NCBI RefSeq assembly: GCF_042242105.1 | Contig: NC_092019.1 | Coordinates: forward strand, 16,041,328-16,105,327 | Reading direction: 5' to 3' | Length of the DNA: 64,000 bases | Source of the DNA: Pempheris klunzingeri | Taxonomy: Eukaryota > Chordata > Actinopteri > Acropomatiformes > Pempheridae | Shown: positions 21,771 through 35,300 of the stretch, piece after piece | How positions within the stretch are numbered: the stretch's first letter is position 1 | Layout of the letters: every line of letters starts with the position of its first letter | Program-made: the position numbers and the translations under genes | The notes under the pieces: model-generated | The model's input: only the letters and a program-made list of their open reading frames with translations | The model's database searches: none | Told to the model about the DNA's origin: nothing

Positions 21771-22655
21771 TAATATAAATAAATACAAAGGGAGAAAGTT
21801 GTTAGGAAGAAATGAAAACATCAAATCACATTCATTCATATTATGTACAAAACGACTATGGTGCCTGTTTCCATATTGACAGGGAACTGAAATGCTTTAG
21901 AAATATGTATAGAGAGATGCAGAATAATGACACTTGTATGAAGCAGTGATGGTGTAAAGTATCTTCATCATCACTTACATTTTTTTTTTTCCTTCTACTT
22001 CCTCACAGTTTCATAAAGTTCCACATTGTTGTTTGGGATCTAAAAGCCATATTTAAAAACATCTCACTTTATCACAGGGGGTTGACTTCAAAGGCTACAG
22101 TCAGTATTTACACATTTAAAGCATCATACCGTTCACTCAGCAGAGTGAACAGAGTCATGGATCAGTGACTGAGTATAAATACACAGGCTGCGCATCATCT
22201 GGTTGATGAGTTTTACATGAAACTTTTAGCTTAGTTAGCTATGTTTGCTACATTATTGTAGAAGGACTCAACAGTTCTGCTTTGATACCAATGTCATAAG
22301 TGGTGTGATCAAAACAAGTGATCAAAACAGGGTAGAACAATGAAGCACTTGCACACAGTATGCAGTATTAAACTTAGAATGCACATCAGCTGAATCAGTA
22401 CGCTTCATGTATTTACATTAAAGCTGACATACACACGTTCATTATACACCACACAGTTTCCTTCGAGTGTTTGTGGTTTAAACTTCTTGTGTTAAATGTT
22501 GATTGCAGTAGCTAAAGTCCAGGAAGCTCAGCTCTGACATCCAAAGCATTCATGTGATCAGATGTGGTGCTGTTTGGTTTCAGTCTGCATTGAAAAGGTT
22601 TAGCGGTTCGGAGCCCTTCTTGATGATTACTGTATCTTTCTCCTGCGCAGGCGCT

Positions 22656-25600
22656 TCATGATTTGATCTCAATGACTTTGATGAAGGGAAGTGGTTTGTT
22701 AGACGAGGTGGACAGCTTGATTGGTTTGCTGGGGGGGGGGGGGGAGAAGAGAAATTAGTTGTTTTTATATTGAAACAACATACAAGCAAATAGTCAGCAT
22801 ACAGATGTGCAATTAGAATAGCAAATATTTGAGCATGAGTTAGCGGTCTCTTTGTATGTATCGTGCTTTGGGGCTCGTTTGCAAGCTCAGATAATTTGAA
22901 TGTGTGTTAGTTTTGACTAATTTCACTGATCAAAATAAATGCCACACTTGTGAACTGTGCATGAGCAAGAAAGAGCTCTGTGGGACCTAACTTTTTTACA
23001 TTTTTTCTTTCATTTCCACAGGTTTAGTTTAGTTTGTTTTTAAGGTAGAATTGATTTTGTTTGTTATTTTGATCTTTGCCCAGTCTGAAGCCAGAACCTC
23101 TACACCAGTTTCAACGATACATATTGTAGATAAACCCCTGACTGGTTAACTTTAAGTGATCTGTCTCTGTGGCTGCTTGGGATTTGGAGAAGATGAGCTC
23201 CATTCATGTTGCATCTCAGTCACCCCTAGATGGGACATAAAAAATTGAAAAAGAAAGGCAAAATAAGTTACCTATAGACAATCTGGGGGTTGCGCTCTGA
23301 TGAAAGGTAGGAATTTGTTCTTTGTCCTCCCAGGAAGTAGTCCATCTGGTCATGCATCTCTCGGTTCTGCACACACAGGAGGTCAGGGGTCAGTTCACAT
23401 CATGCTAACAAGAAAAGGAAACTACTGTGGCCACCAAACAGGTAATGGCTGCATCTCCTTAGCCCTCATATCGCCTCTCTCTCTGCAGAGATCAGGCTAA
23501 GTTGGACATATTCCCTTTCCTCAACTCAACCCTCATCATTCATTCTAAACTCCACTGAAATGCCATAAAAATGTTAATGTTTATGGGAGAGGACAATAAG
23601 CAGCACTCACCTCAGCCTCCAAGAAAGCCACTTTCTCCTCCAGCTCTTTGATCACGCGGTCCCTCTCCTGGATCACCATGCGAGAGTTCTGGAGCTACAG
23701 GCAAGCAAACACACAGTCAAACAGTGAGTGACTCCTGCACAAATATGAACACAGAGATAATGTGTTTGCTTTACAGTCTCACGCACCTGTTCAATCATGT
23801 GTCTGACTTTCCTTTGCTGACTTTTCAGCATGTCATCCAGATGGTGGATCTTTTCTTTGAGAATAGCCACCTCCCTCTCCAGCTGCTCAGTCCTAAAAGT
23901 CCCCACAGAGAGTTAAAGCACACCACTACTTCACGATAAGGAATCTTTAATTCTGTTTCTGTGTGTGCCTTAGCTGACCTCTGCTCATCTTTCTGGCCCT
24001 CCTCTCTGATCTTGCGCAGTTCGCGGAGTTCCTCCTCACGGTTGCGGATGGCCTCCCGCAGGGTGGTGCTCTCCTGCTCCATCCCCCCCAGCAACCTCTG
24101 GAGCTCCTCTATGCGCTTGTCTTTCCTCTCACTGGCTTCCTCGGTGGTCTTCAACTTCTCCTCCTGTTCGCTCAGATGCTCCCTCAGCCTGCTGCTTTCA
24201 GCCTGTTCGGGACACGGGAGAAAAAGAGGGGATGTTTTTTCGTTTTTTTTACTTTAATTTAAAATGCGACTTCAGTGTGTGTGTGATGCATAATGAATGT
24301 AGAAATAAGCTCAATGTATGAGTGTTACCTGCAGCCTCTCTTTATCCTCTTGGTGTTTCTTTTCTGCTTCCTGGAGCTGTGCATATAAACGCTTACTGAC
24401 CTCCCTCAGCTTGGTTCTCTCTGCCTCTTCATCCGCTTCCTAATAGAAAAAGTAGATACACACTGATAAACACTTTGATTTTAAACGATAAAAAAGTTTA
24501 ATCTAATTGTATTGTACGCAGGAGTGGCTTAAAAACAGCAATGTCACAATGAATGGATGGATGAATACTTGTATGATGATGTAATGTAAAATCTTGTTCT
24601 CGTTTCGTTTGAGCTCAGTGGGCTTGGGTGTAATAATGAAAACAGGCGTGTCAACGTGCGTCACTTGAGCAGCTGGATCAAGACCAGTGTTTCCCTCCTA
24701 TTTCTGCAACACTTCTGTGAGTAGGCCATAGTGTGATTCACGGGTAAATACTATAATTGGTGCAAGAATAATTCTGCCAAAACACAGTGGCATCAGCTTT
24801 GTAGCATTTCTACAGAACATTACTGGCATGCAGAGAGTAGTGGTTGTTAAAAGTGTGTGGCTCAAAGACTATTAAAGGAGAGGTATCTGTGGAATGCTGG
24901 GAACAATGAAGATGGCCTGAATACAATAACACATGCAGTGGGGAGAGGAACAGTGGGAACAGTGTGTACTGGAACGGCTCTCTCACACGTTTTCATACAC
25001 CCCGGGGTGCTACAAGCATTTTTATTCCCTGCCGTCATTTGAATCCTTTCTTTTCCTCCTATATCACATCTTTGTTTGTCTTTCTGTTTAACTTAAAGCG
25101 TCCTCTGACCTGTGTGCCTCTGGGAGGTGATCACTTTACAGCCTTGTCATACACACATTGTCCAGGGGAGAACATACATACTGTGGCTATGATATGCACG
25201 CGAGATTCGATATGTGCATTGCTTCAATATACTGAAAAGACTCTGTATACTGTATATATACAGCACAACTTTGTATGGAGGTCATGCACATGAGAGACTG
25301 CTCACCTGTCCGTCAGCTTTGGCTCCTCCTTTGGGGGCAGACGAGGTGTTCTTTCTGAAGGGAACACTAACCTTCCACCCGTTTGTGTGGGTCTGGAAAG
25401 AGAAAAGGAGGAAGTCAGCAAGGAAGGAGTGAATTATGGAGATGAGAGAGGTGGAGGAAATGCCATGAAACACACAGGATGTGAGGTTAACAATGGTGAG
25501 GGCACAACAAAGCAGCTCAGAATAGACCTACCTTGCTTTTGGCTGCCATCTGCTCCCTCAGCGTCTTCAGGCAATACCTCACCTGTGTGAAATACAGACG

Positions 25601-28014
25601 CACCGTGAGTTACTGAGATATTGTTACATATTTTTTTATAATGTTTCAACATGTGTGTGTGTGTTTCAGGCTTTACCAAATGATCAACAAGATTTTTTTA
25701 AATCAAGTTTGGAAGAGATGCAGGCAGACAGGAGAGGAGGAGTTTACATGATGCAAACATGCAAATTGTTACATAAGCAGGAGCAGGAGTGTTAGTGTGT
25801 GTTTTTGCATGAGTGAGACAGTCAGAGCTACAGTAGATACTGTCCAGGCACTGACCTCCTGTATCTGCGAAACTTCGTCTGACAGCATCTTCAGGCTCTC
25901 CTGGTGTTTGTGCTGCTCTTGTCTGCGGGCCTCTAGATAAACCTGGAACAGGGACGGGAGTGTCAAACACCAACGTGACCAAACAAACACACCATTTATT
26001 TCTTCAAAAATAACAACCGATGTGCCACACCCACCTTGATAACCTCCACCTGCTCCTCTGTGGATTTGACCGGTTCGTGGGTCAGAGTTGTCCTGTCGCT
26101 GGCCGGCTGCACCAGTGCAAACGCACGTCCAACTGGCTGGAGATTAGCGAGCAGAGGAGTCAGTGTGTTGCGTGAGCATGAGAGGATGGGTGTGATACTT
26201 TTCCAAATATCGCAAGCAAATGTGAGGAGGGCAGTCACTGTGTTTTGCTAACAGTAGAGGAGGAGTTGGAGCATGTTTATGAACAGCATTGCAACACAAC
26301 ATTTGGGAAGACAGCCAGAAGTTCATCCATTTAATAACAATCATGAAACATCCGGCAGGAGCATCTGACATGACTGATGCATTTAACTATCAACAGGCAA
26401 AACTGACGGGCAAGACTTTTCTCAGTCTTATCCTGAGAAAATTATTCTGTGAGTGTGTGAGACCAAGTCTCTATAATCAGTAGGCTGAAACATTTAGCCA
26501 TAATCACCATGGAGACTAACCCATAAGCACCGGGTGCTTCTTTGGAAGTGGTAATCACACTTGGTCAAAACCATAAGCAGCGAGAAAGGGAAGGACACAC
26601 AGAAGAAGGTGGGGAGGCGTTATGTAACTCTGCTGCTGTGGTGGTCCGTTTTTTTTCCTTTGCCGATGGTTTTAGTGGAACAATGCTTGTCTTGAGATAT
26701 TTTAAGTGGCCTTATGTGGCAACCAGGCTAATGAAAAGCTGATGGCATGTTTACAAGCCGTTTGTGTATAGGAATGTGCCGCAGTACGTGTGAATGTACA
26801 GTAGCTCTGAACTAATACCTCAAGATCAGTGAGAAGGTCTCTGAACTTTCAGATCCAAATATGGCCAGAATGATGAGCAGATAAAAAAAGAAATAGTGCT
26901 ACTGTTTTTTTTCCTCTCCAGAATAAATTACAGATCATTCTTATTCACATCTTACAACAAATCCAACCAACTGTAGCGAAGAAAAGATGAAAATTCAACT
27001 AAAATGTAACAGCATGATATACTTTGATAGTTTGCTGTCACCCGTTTAAAGCAGCGACACATGATGGCATAAGTTATCAGGTGCAGGAAGTTCTTACCTT
27101 GTCCCTGTGCTGCTCTGTGCTCCGAGCTGCCTGGCTCTGGTTTTGCAGTGTGAGCCGCAGTCGCCTGCACCCCTCCTGAAAAAGGCAATGAAGAAAGGAG
27201 ACGATGAAGTGAATCCACAAAGAGACCGTTATGTGATGGAGAGAGTGATTGAGGGCTATTCTGAGGAGGAGAGGGGGGAAAAAAGAGGAGGAGAGACTGA
27301 GTCATACTCACTGAAGGAAACAGAGAAGGAGGGAGAGAGCTGGCAGTAACCAGTAAGAGAGAGGGGCTACGAGCGTCAGAGAGAAAGCAAAAGTTTTTCG
27401 CAGCTGCACAGAAACAGATTGTTTGATTTAAATTGTGTGCTACGGACGTCACTGGGACTTCAGGCGGAAACTCCCCAGGCGCTCACAGCCAATTGGAAGA
27501 AATGGCTGGATTTCTGGGAAAGTGGGCAGAAAATGTAATGTCAAGCAAGACAGAACATTTCTATGGCACTGAAACCTCACAGCAGCCACACTATCTGGCA
27601 CGCTAACAATATAAGAAGGAGGAATAAAAAAATAATAAAAAAAATGCACAGATGCAACTCTCAAAAACTCACAAAAAATGTGCACTTGTTTCGTAACAGG
27701 AAAAGTCTCGAGCGGGATGTGACTGGGTGTGTGTCTTCCAGCACGGGGAGCCCCCTCATAAGTGATACCCAATGAGTGTGTGTGAAAGTGTAAGCATGCG
27801 GACGCGAGGGAGGAGGTCAGAGACATCATATAACTCATTCCAGCCAAAACATTGTGTCCTGTTTATTTTCCTGTGTGTGTTCACTGTGTCCTCCTGGTGT
27901 CTAAATTCGTGGCAACGCTGAGACATGCAACAGGCAAAGAAAAAATGGAAGCAATGTTCAGTGTGGTTAAATACTATAAACACAAACAAACACATGCAAC
28001 CAATTACACAGAAG

Positions 28015-28075
<61 letters not shown>

Positions 28076-28168
28076 TCAGATGCATTGGTGTTGTGTAATG
28101 TAATTGGTTAATAAGTAATGAGTCTGGCAATGTAAAGAATCTGATTTGTTTTCCAAGTGATTATGATG

Positions 28169-28199
<31 letters not shown>

Positions 28200-29108
28200 A
28201 TCTGTATGAGACTATGAGACATATTTCAGTGGGTGTGTGTGTATCATAATTTGTTTGTCCCTATTGGGCCTCTTGTGCAGTAATACCGTTATTTCTTTGT
28301 TTCCCTTTGGTACTTAAGCTGCACCACAACAGGTCCAGCTACTGTACATTACCTGCTGTGTCCTGTTTCAACCGGCAGGTGCCAAAACAATCTCACCTCA
28401 AGGAGGAGGAGGGAAAAATGACTCTTAACTTTATGGGCAACATGGACAAAACGCACAGAAGTGCACAGAACAAAAAATGAAAATCGCCGCAGTCGAAGTG
28501 AATAAAGGCACTTGTGATGTATCTCTCCATCTATATAGAAACCATGTCTGATATGCAGAATGTCTTGATGTTAGCCAGACATGGGAAATGAACTGGACTG
28601 TGTTGTGTAATGCTATGATGAGAGGTTATAAAAGCCATGTGTTCCCCTGCCTACAGAAGGCCTTTATGATTAACTGGTTATCTGTTCAGGAAGTACTGTA
28701 ATGGAAAAGAAACCAGAGAGGGAAAGATGGGGCTGAAAAAAAGGAGAAATCAGAAAAAAATGTCAACCAGAAGAATACAAAGGCAGAGGAAACAGCCTAA
28801 TAGCAGGGGTGGGGGGCTAACTACGACAAACAAAACTCAGAGAAATGAAAGCAAGAAACCCTCCTTTCGTTCAACATGCTTTCCTCTCAGATTACAGACA
28901 CCTGAAAGCTCTAATAAGGCACAGATTGGGGGAGGAAAAGAGAGGAGAGGAGGGAGAAAAGGGGAACAGTGAGAGGGTTGTTAAGAAGGAATCCATCATT
29001 ATACAACTTCTCCGGCCCTTCATAGACATCCACACAAAGACTTTGCTAATCCCTGCTCCGCCATCGACTATTTACATGCTAGTCTCTGCCTACTTTCTCT
29101 TTTGTATC

Positions 29109-29141
<33 letters not shown>

Positions 29142-29710
29142 GTCGTCTCTGCCACCTTCAAAGACAACCTGTAATACTAGACTTCCCGGGAACACAGACA
29201 AAGGGACCAGTTGGATGTGCTCACGGACAGTGATGTATAAATGCACACGTACACAGCCACTCACACGCGGGAAAACACACACAGAGATACACACAGTAAC
29301 CCAAGGTACACACAACCTTTACAACGGGACAGAAACCTGAAACGAGGCACACACACAAACAGCGTCCACACTGCTGGGTGCACCGACAATGAGTACAAAA
29401 GACCGCAGCCAGGCTGAAGGGCTTAAAGGGAATGAAGACGCTTTTGTTTTGGACTTTGGCATCAGGAGGCCTGTAAATCATTTGGATTAAAGGAGCTGGA
29501 TAGTGAACACCAACCTGGGAATGCTGCTGATAAACAGACTGAATTTGGGGCAAAAAAACAAGATGTCCTTTAGAGCTCTGTGCCACTTAAAGAGAGAACC
29601 TGAACTGAGGAGGCATTAGGTGTCATGGCCATGAAAAGTAAAACATCCTCTGGTGCCTCCAGGTTAAGTATCTGGATTCCACAAACAAAATTCCTCCGGT
29701 GTGAGTTTAG

Positions 29711-29750
<40 letters not shown>

Positions 29751-32348
29751 ACTTCATCATTGATTAAATCACTCCATCCCACTCATACACTGCTTTCCCA
29801 TACCTGCTGCACAGATGTCACTTTTGTCTTTTGTCCAGCAGCACTATAAACCTCGGCCTCTGAGGCGACAGGTGTGAGACGACTACTTTTCTTATATAAG
29901 GAATTAGGATACATGAATGTGTTTTTCCACAATAGCTTCCTTTTATTAGCATATCCTGCAAAACTCCTCACCACATGTTTCAGTCTGTCTTAATACAGAG
30001 AGGGCCGTAAGCAGGAACTTTGCTGAATTAAAATACAGTCTAACTCCAAAGTTATGACTAAGATCAGGAAGTATTTAATTAAAGAATAACAAGACTCTAA
30101 TAATCATTTGTTGCCAACTTTCAATATTTAACGGTTACTGATAATTGTACAGACAGTTTTTGGCCACTGCTCAACAAGTACCAAGGTTTTAAAACCCCTT
30201 TCGGCATTTGTCACAGTTTTTTGAAAGTTCACAGACTGAGCACTTAAGCGGGAAAACAATTATCAGATTAATCAATAATGAAAAAAATATCAGGCCTGGT
30301 TTTAAGTATGTCCTTCAGTATCGAGCTGAAGTTCCCAGGGTAGTGATGGGTAAAGTCGCCTCTCTGACTGACAGGTTTGACCCGTCAGTCCGTCAACAGT
30401 CTGTGCAAACTACATGGTTAAGTTTAAGGTTAAGTAAATTCTAATGGGAAGAGCCGAGCTGAGGTGTGAAGTGAAGTGTTGGATAGTTTGTGGTTGTAAA
30501 ACATCATGTGAGAACATGACCAGGCGGATGGTGACTGTAAACATGAAGTTCGGGAATATGAATCATGAAGTGAGCGCTGGCATCAGGACGAACTCCACAG
30601 TGACAGAGATCATTTCTTCCTGCCCTGTGTTACATACAAACCAGGTGTGCTCTGGCTTTTTCTAGTCGTCCCTCTACATAGATGTATTTATACGTCATGT
30701 TTGGCTCATTCCCAGCCAGTAACGTCAGACCCTCCTGACTGAGATGGTGACTGAGGATGAGGAAAGACAGATGGAATGTGCTAAATCACAAAAGCCGGGA
30801 AACTAAACGTCTGGAGGAATAATCACAGAAAGAAGCAATCAGTCTTCTAAGTTTACTTACTTAATAGGGAGGAATCTCAATTTTGGCCACTGTTATAAAC
30901 TTTATCAAACATTTTGTTTCAAAGCGAGGCCTTGGATGTTCCTCCTGGGAATTTCTTTTTCAGATCATATCATCTCAGTTCCAGGAAACACACTTATCAA
31001 CAAAACACCACAACAACCACTGAAGGCCTTTCTCTGCTACATCAGGCACATCCCTGCTCCACATGTATCCTTACAGGCTTATGCCTGATAAACTGTATGG
31101 ATCATTTTTAGTTAATAATCTCCACTAGTCATATGTAGAGGTGAAATACTTTACTGCTTTATTTAGTCTGACCTGAATAACCCATATCAGTTATGTAAAT
31201 ACTGTAGCTGGGTGATTATTTGAATGTTGGATTTGACTTTGATAAAGAGGAATTTGTGTTCTGTATGAAGCTGATGCAAATGTGCGATCAGTCACATGTT
31301 AAAATGTAATGTAGGACATATCAAACAGGTGCTGAACAAATATGGAGTTTCACATATTGCTTCATGACACATTCCTCAACACAAATTACTTTATTAGGTG
31401 TGTGAGTGGAGCTGCCCTTTGTACACTTTGACCTTTTTGGCAGTGGTACAGTTACACAACAGAAACTGATATTTACGTCTAGACCACTGACACATTTTCC
31501 TGTAATCATACTCAGTTACATTTGATTGAACATAATCATGGTTGAGACTGTTCGCTGTCATGCCCTTGTTTAGAGAATATCATCTGATATGAGTTCAGTG
31601 GATCTGAAGCTGCTGGCAGAGCTGGCTGGTATTAAACTCAGCAGGAGGCTGCTGATAAGGTGAAAGTGTCATGTTGCTCCACAACCTCATAAACCTCAGT
31701 GCAGGTTAACAGTTTGCTTTTTCAGGTGAGGTAAATGATTAAACTCATGCCACAGACAGAGGATAAAGCCCTTCTACTGTAGTTGACGTGAGCTGCTGAT
31801 CACTCATTTACCAAGTATCAAAGTGAAGAGTGCTGCAATCAAGGAAGTGCAACATTTAAAGCTGTTCAGCTAAACTCCACATGCACAGGTGGTGCACAAG
31901 CAAAGCCTTTACAGGTTTGTTTCCTGAGTTGCCTTTACTGTCTGTCACAAGTGCAACTGTAAGCCCTTAAATGATGCGGGCAGAAGGCACTGTGACAGGC
32001 ACAGATGTTATTGGGACTAATTCCGATCTGCTGCTGAGGGAGGGAAGGGGGCCTAATACTCTAATTACTAAAAGGCCTGAGCCTTAATAGTAAATACACC
32101 ACTTAGAGCAGATGAAGCCTGAAGATCTGTGACAGAATCACAGCATCCCACAGAGCCTCTAATCCAGTCCACACACATCTGAGCAGAGTCGTGAACAGAA
32201 GAACTTGTATCTGTGCTGCTGGTCTACTTATCATCAAACAAACAAAAGTTAGGAGAAAGAAATATGTGAATAATATCAAGTTACTTACCCCATGTTCTTG
32301 GTTTCTGATGTCCTCAAATGTGCACAGACTTCTCGTCACTCCGCTCAT
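22656..32348 (-). CDS. tuft1: Tuftelin, complete
   Basis: Coding exons (minus order) are 32348-32289, 27175-27098, 26136-26035, 25942-25856, 25582-25532, 25392-25306, 24439-24329, 24202-23979, 23892-23787, 23694-23611, 23366-23272 and 22728-22656. Phases close to 385 residues (human about 390). The diagnostic block EKIHHLDDMLKSQQRKVR (exon 9) is identical to human tuftelin. Exon 2 has RLRLTLQ, exons 4/5 match the human VYLK...EVQYIQEARNCLQKLRE region, and the C-terminus ends SNKPLPFIKVIEIKS. The central two-thirds is coiled coil. Tuftelin is an acidic coiled-coil protein first found in developing enamel and also active in epithelial keratin/desmosome organisation. The start is at 32348 within MSGVTRSLCTFEDIRNQEHG; an in-frame ATG at 32378 is possible. 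The first intron is 5.1 kb and the rest are compact. cgn is the next gene, as in human. Confidence 0.95.
22731..22744. repeat. G14 homopolymer at the last tuft1 acceptor
   Basis: Fourteen G on the plus strand read as a C14 tract immediately before the AG acceptor of the last tuft1 exon on the minus strand, where it serves as the polypyrimidine tract. Its length is likely to vary between individuals. Confidence 0.9.
28016..28073. repeat. (CA)n microsatellite in tuft1 intron 1
   Basis: About 29 perfect CA units are directly visible within the 5.1-kb first intron of tuft1. Confidence 0.95.
28172..28199. repeat. (GT)n microsatellite in tuft1 intron 1
   Basis: About 14 GT units lie 100 bp from the CA block at 28016, in the opposite sense, so the two could pair in RNA. 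Confidence 0.9.
29109..29136. repeat. (CA)n microsatellite in tuft1 intron 1
   Basis: About 14 perfect CA units are directly visible in tuft1 intron 1. Confidence 0.9.
29712..29749. repeat. (GT)n microsatellite in tuft1 intron 1
   Basis: About 19 perfect GT units are directly visible in tuft1 intron 1. Confidence 0.95.
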
Positions 32349-35300
32349 CTTTAATTGAAATGTAATAAATACTCGCAACTAAATAAATAAATAAATAGGG
32401 AAATGTGTGAAGGTCCCCCCGTTAGAAGATCTCTCTGTGTCTCTCCACAATAGCTGCTGTTATCGCTCCTCAGGCCGGTGTCCTCATGGGTCTGCTCCCT
32501 CCCTCTCTCTGCCTCTCAGCACACTATGGGAGCTGCTCTCATCACGTCACTGTGGGAGTGGAGTGAGCAGCACACAGATCCGCCCACGGCCTGCAGCCTG
32601 GCAGAAACAGCCAAATAGGGAGCTGAGGAAACAGGGGATGGATGTGAGGGGAAGAGGGAGGGTCTGCTGGAGGTACCTGCTGATGGCTTCAGGAGCCACA
32701 GCAGCCTCCAGAAACCTTCCACCATGGTGCTGGTAGGTAGGAAGTCATTTCAGGGTGAGAAACGCTCCCTGGTTGGACAGTAAATGGTGAACAACACGCC
32801 GCTCAGTTTACCAATCAATTATTAATACACAAGGTTTAACCCCTGACTGATCTTGTTTAACTAGTGCCGCCTATTAGCTTACAGAGCAATGGAAAGCAAG
32901 GTATTAAATTCAGTGATTGAAGTCAGTTTTTTTAAAAGTTGTACACAGCTTTGTTTAGATTATTTTGTTTTAAATATATTTATTACTATTTAAATACATA
33001 ATTAAAATATATATTTTGGCTCCTTGAATAACAAAATCAGAAACCCAGAAAAAAAAATCACTTTATATTACTGCTCATTATTTCCCAAAAGATGTTTACA
33101 TATTTTTCTAAAGTTTTAATCTGGCTCACATACATTTCTATAAAGTATGAGGACTAGTTTGCAGAGACTTGGACACTGCTTGAAAAAAGTGTCCTACCAC
33201 AGTGGTCATCTTGCCAGTTTTTGTCTCTGTCTTCAAAGTTTCCTTGCTCAGTGTTTCAAAGTTTTAAAGACTTGCTCAGTGTGACCTATAAAGTCAAGTT
33301 ATTTTTATAAAAAGCAATTCACACATTTTTGACTCAGTGGGCTTTTTTCATTTTGGAGAGCAAACAAAACCGTCTGGCTTGGGCTCTCATTTTGGACAAG
33401 GAAAAACTCACAAAAGATATTTATAACACAGGAAAATACATTTAAACCAGCTGAGATTGGAACACATTCCACAAAATAAAACTCTGTTGTATTATAGCGA
33501 ACAGGCTAAAGCCTACTAAATTAATCAGTGATGTGGATTTAATTCAAGTCTTTATACAGCATTAATGATTACACATTACGTACAACATATTTTAGAGATG
33601 ACTGAGGTAACAGAGTTTATCTGCTGGCATTTAGCTGATTCCAGCAGCAGCTGATCCAGGACGGCACAGACCACAAATTGGATAAAGACTTTAATGGCAT
33701 TAATGGCTGCTGAGGAGCAAACAACAGCTCATGGTGGCACACAAGGGAAACTGAACTAAGAGCAGGAACACGCGCACACAGAAACAGTGTGTATATTAAA
33801 AAAATATTGCTATCTCACATTACTGAAAACGATCAATGTTTCCTCAAAGCGCAAGTTCCTTGTAATGGCTGGTTCATTATTTGAAAGGAGGCTGATCCAC
33901 AGAAACCAGAACACTAACAAACACACCACAACCTTACTGCTGTATGTCATCATGTGTCCCAGATACTGAGCCATAATATGAGCCATACTGTAATTATGTG
34001 TTTGCATCACACAGTTGAACACACGCAGACAGACTGATCCAGAGATCAGACGGCAGACAGCTATGAATGTTTACATACATCCACGTCTGAGACTACGGTG
34101 TGAGTCACATGGTCTCCTCTGATGCCACTTTAGTGGTCTTTGGGACGCATTTTGAGTTAGAATATTTTTGTTGTTTTTATATGACCTTTAGTTATTTTTT
34201 CATTTAAAGGTTCTATTTATTCATCACTTAAATTATGTCATGTTTGTATAGTATATGAAATATTTTATTTCTTGAGTTTTACATGTTAATCTTGTCTTAA
34301 AAACCACTTGTTAGGCAACAAGTGGTTGATAACAATCAAAGGGTTGTGTGGTCAGTGCCCAAAGGAACAAAGAGCAGCTAAATAAAGTTTAATTTTAAAT
34401 AAATGAATAATAATAACAATAATTTTTCAATTGCTTTTTGTCTGAGTGGCTCTAAAAGGTTGGAAATCATGCTCAGAACAACAGCACAGAAAACTGGAAC
34501 AGAAAGAAAAGAGTCAAATTTAGGTAAAAAGGTCGAGGGTTAAAAGTGCACTACATAGTGACACAGAGTCACACAGAGTGTGTGTGGTGACACAGTGATG
34601 CTGATTTCTCGAAAACAATGATGACATTGCAACTGTAGTCATATTTAGCAAAGTGAACCTCATAGGGAAAGGTCATCCTTCCATCCTTTCCACTCCTTTA
34701 TTATCATCACAGTCCTGCCTACCTTTGACACTAACGTCACATTTATTCTGTGAATTTTGGAGGTACGTCAACTATCATCTTTTTTTTTTTTAATGCTGAT
34801 TCTAGTATTTTTAGACTTTTTTTGTTGAACCCTTGGCAGCATTTTATAAATTTATATAAGGGATTAATCTGTCAACCTGTAAGTTTTCTCCAATTAGCTT
34901 CAAGGAATTTATGGAACTTGGTACTAATTATATGGGGAAATTATTTTAGTTTCAGTTATTTAAGTTTATGAGCAGCTGTTGATTTCCGGAGGGATTTCTG
35001 TGTAAGAACTGCTTCATTTGACTAAAAACTGCCTGAGATAGAAATGAAACACGACAGACTTAGCTATCTAATTATTTAAAGAGTTCACAGAGTTTCTTTG
35101 TGTCGTCATGGCCTCAGTATTTCTAAAATGCTGACCATGGCCCTGACAATCACATGCTGTTGAACACAGGATATATTCACAGCACTGACATCATTAAACG
35201 ATGACCGTTTTTCCCCACTCCTTTTTATTTGTTGATTCTTGATAAATGCAGAACAATTGAAACACATTTGTGTCTGAGCTACTGCATCAAAACCTAAAAA

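Noticed and set aside
30208-30665. Two adjacent open frames in tuft1 intron 1.
   Set aside because: Short, no homology and no flanking acceptor or donor in phase; treated as chance frames.
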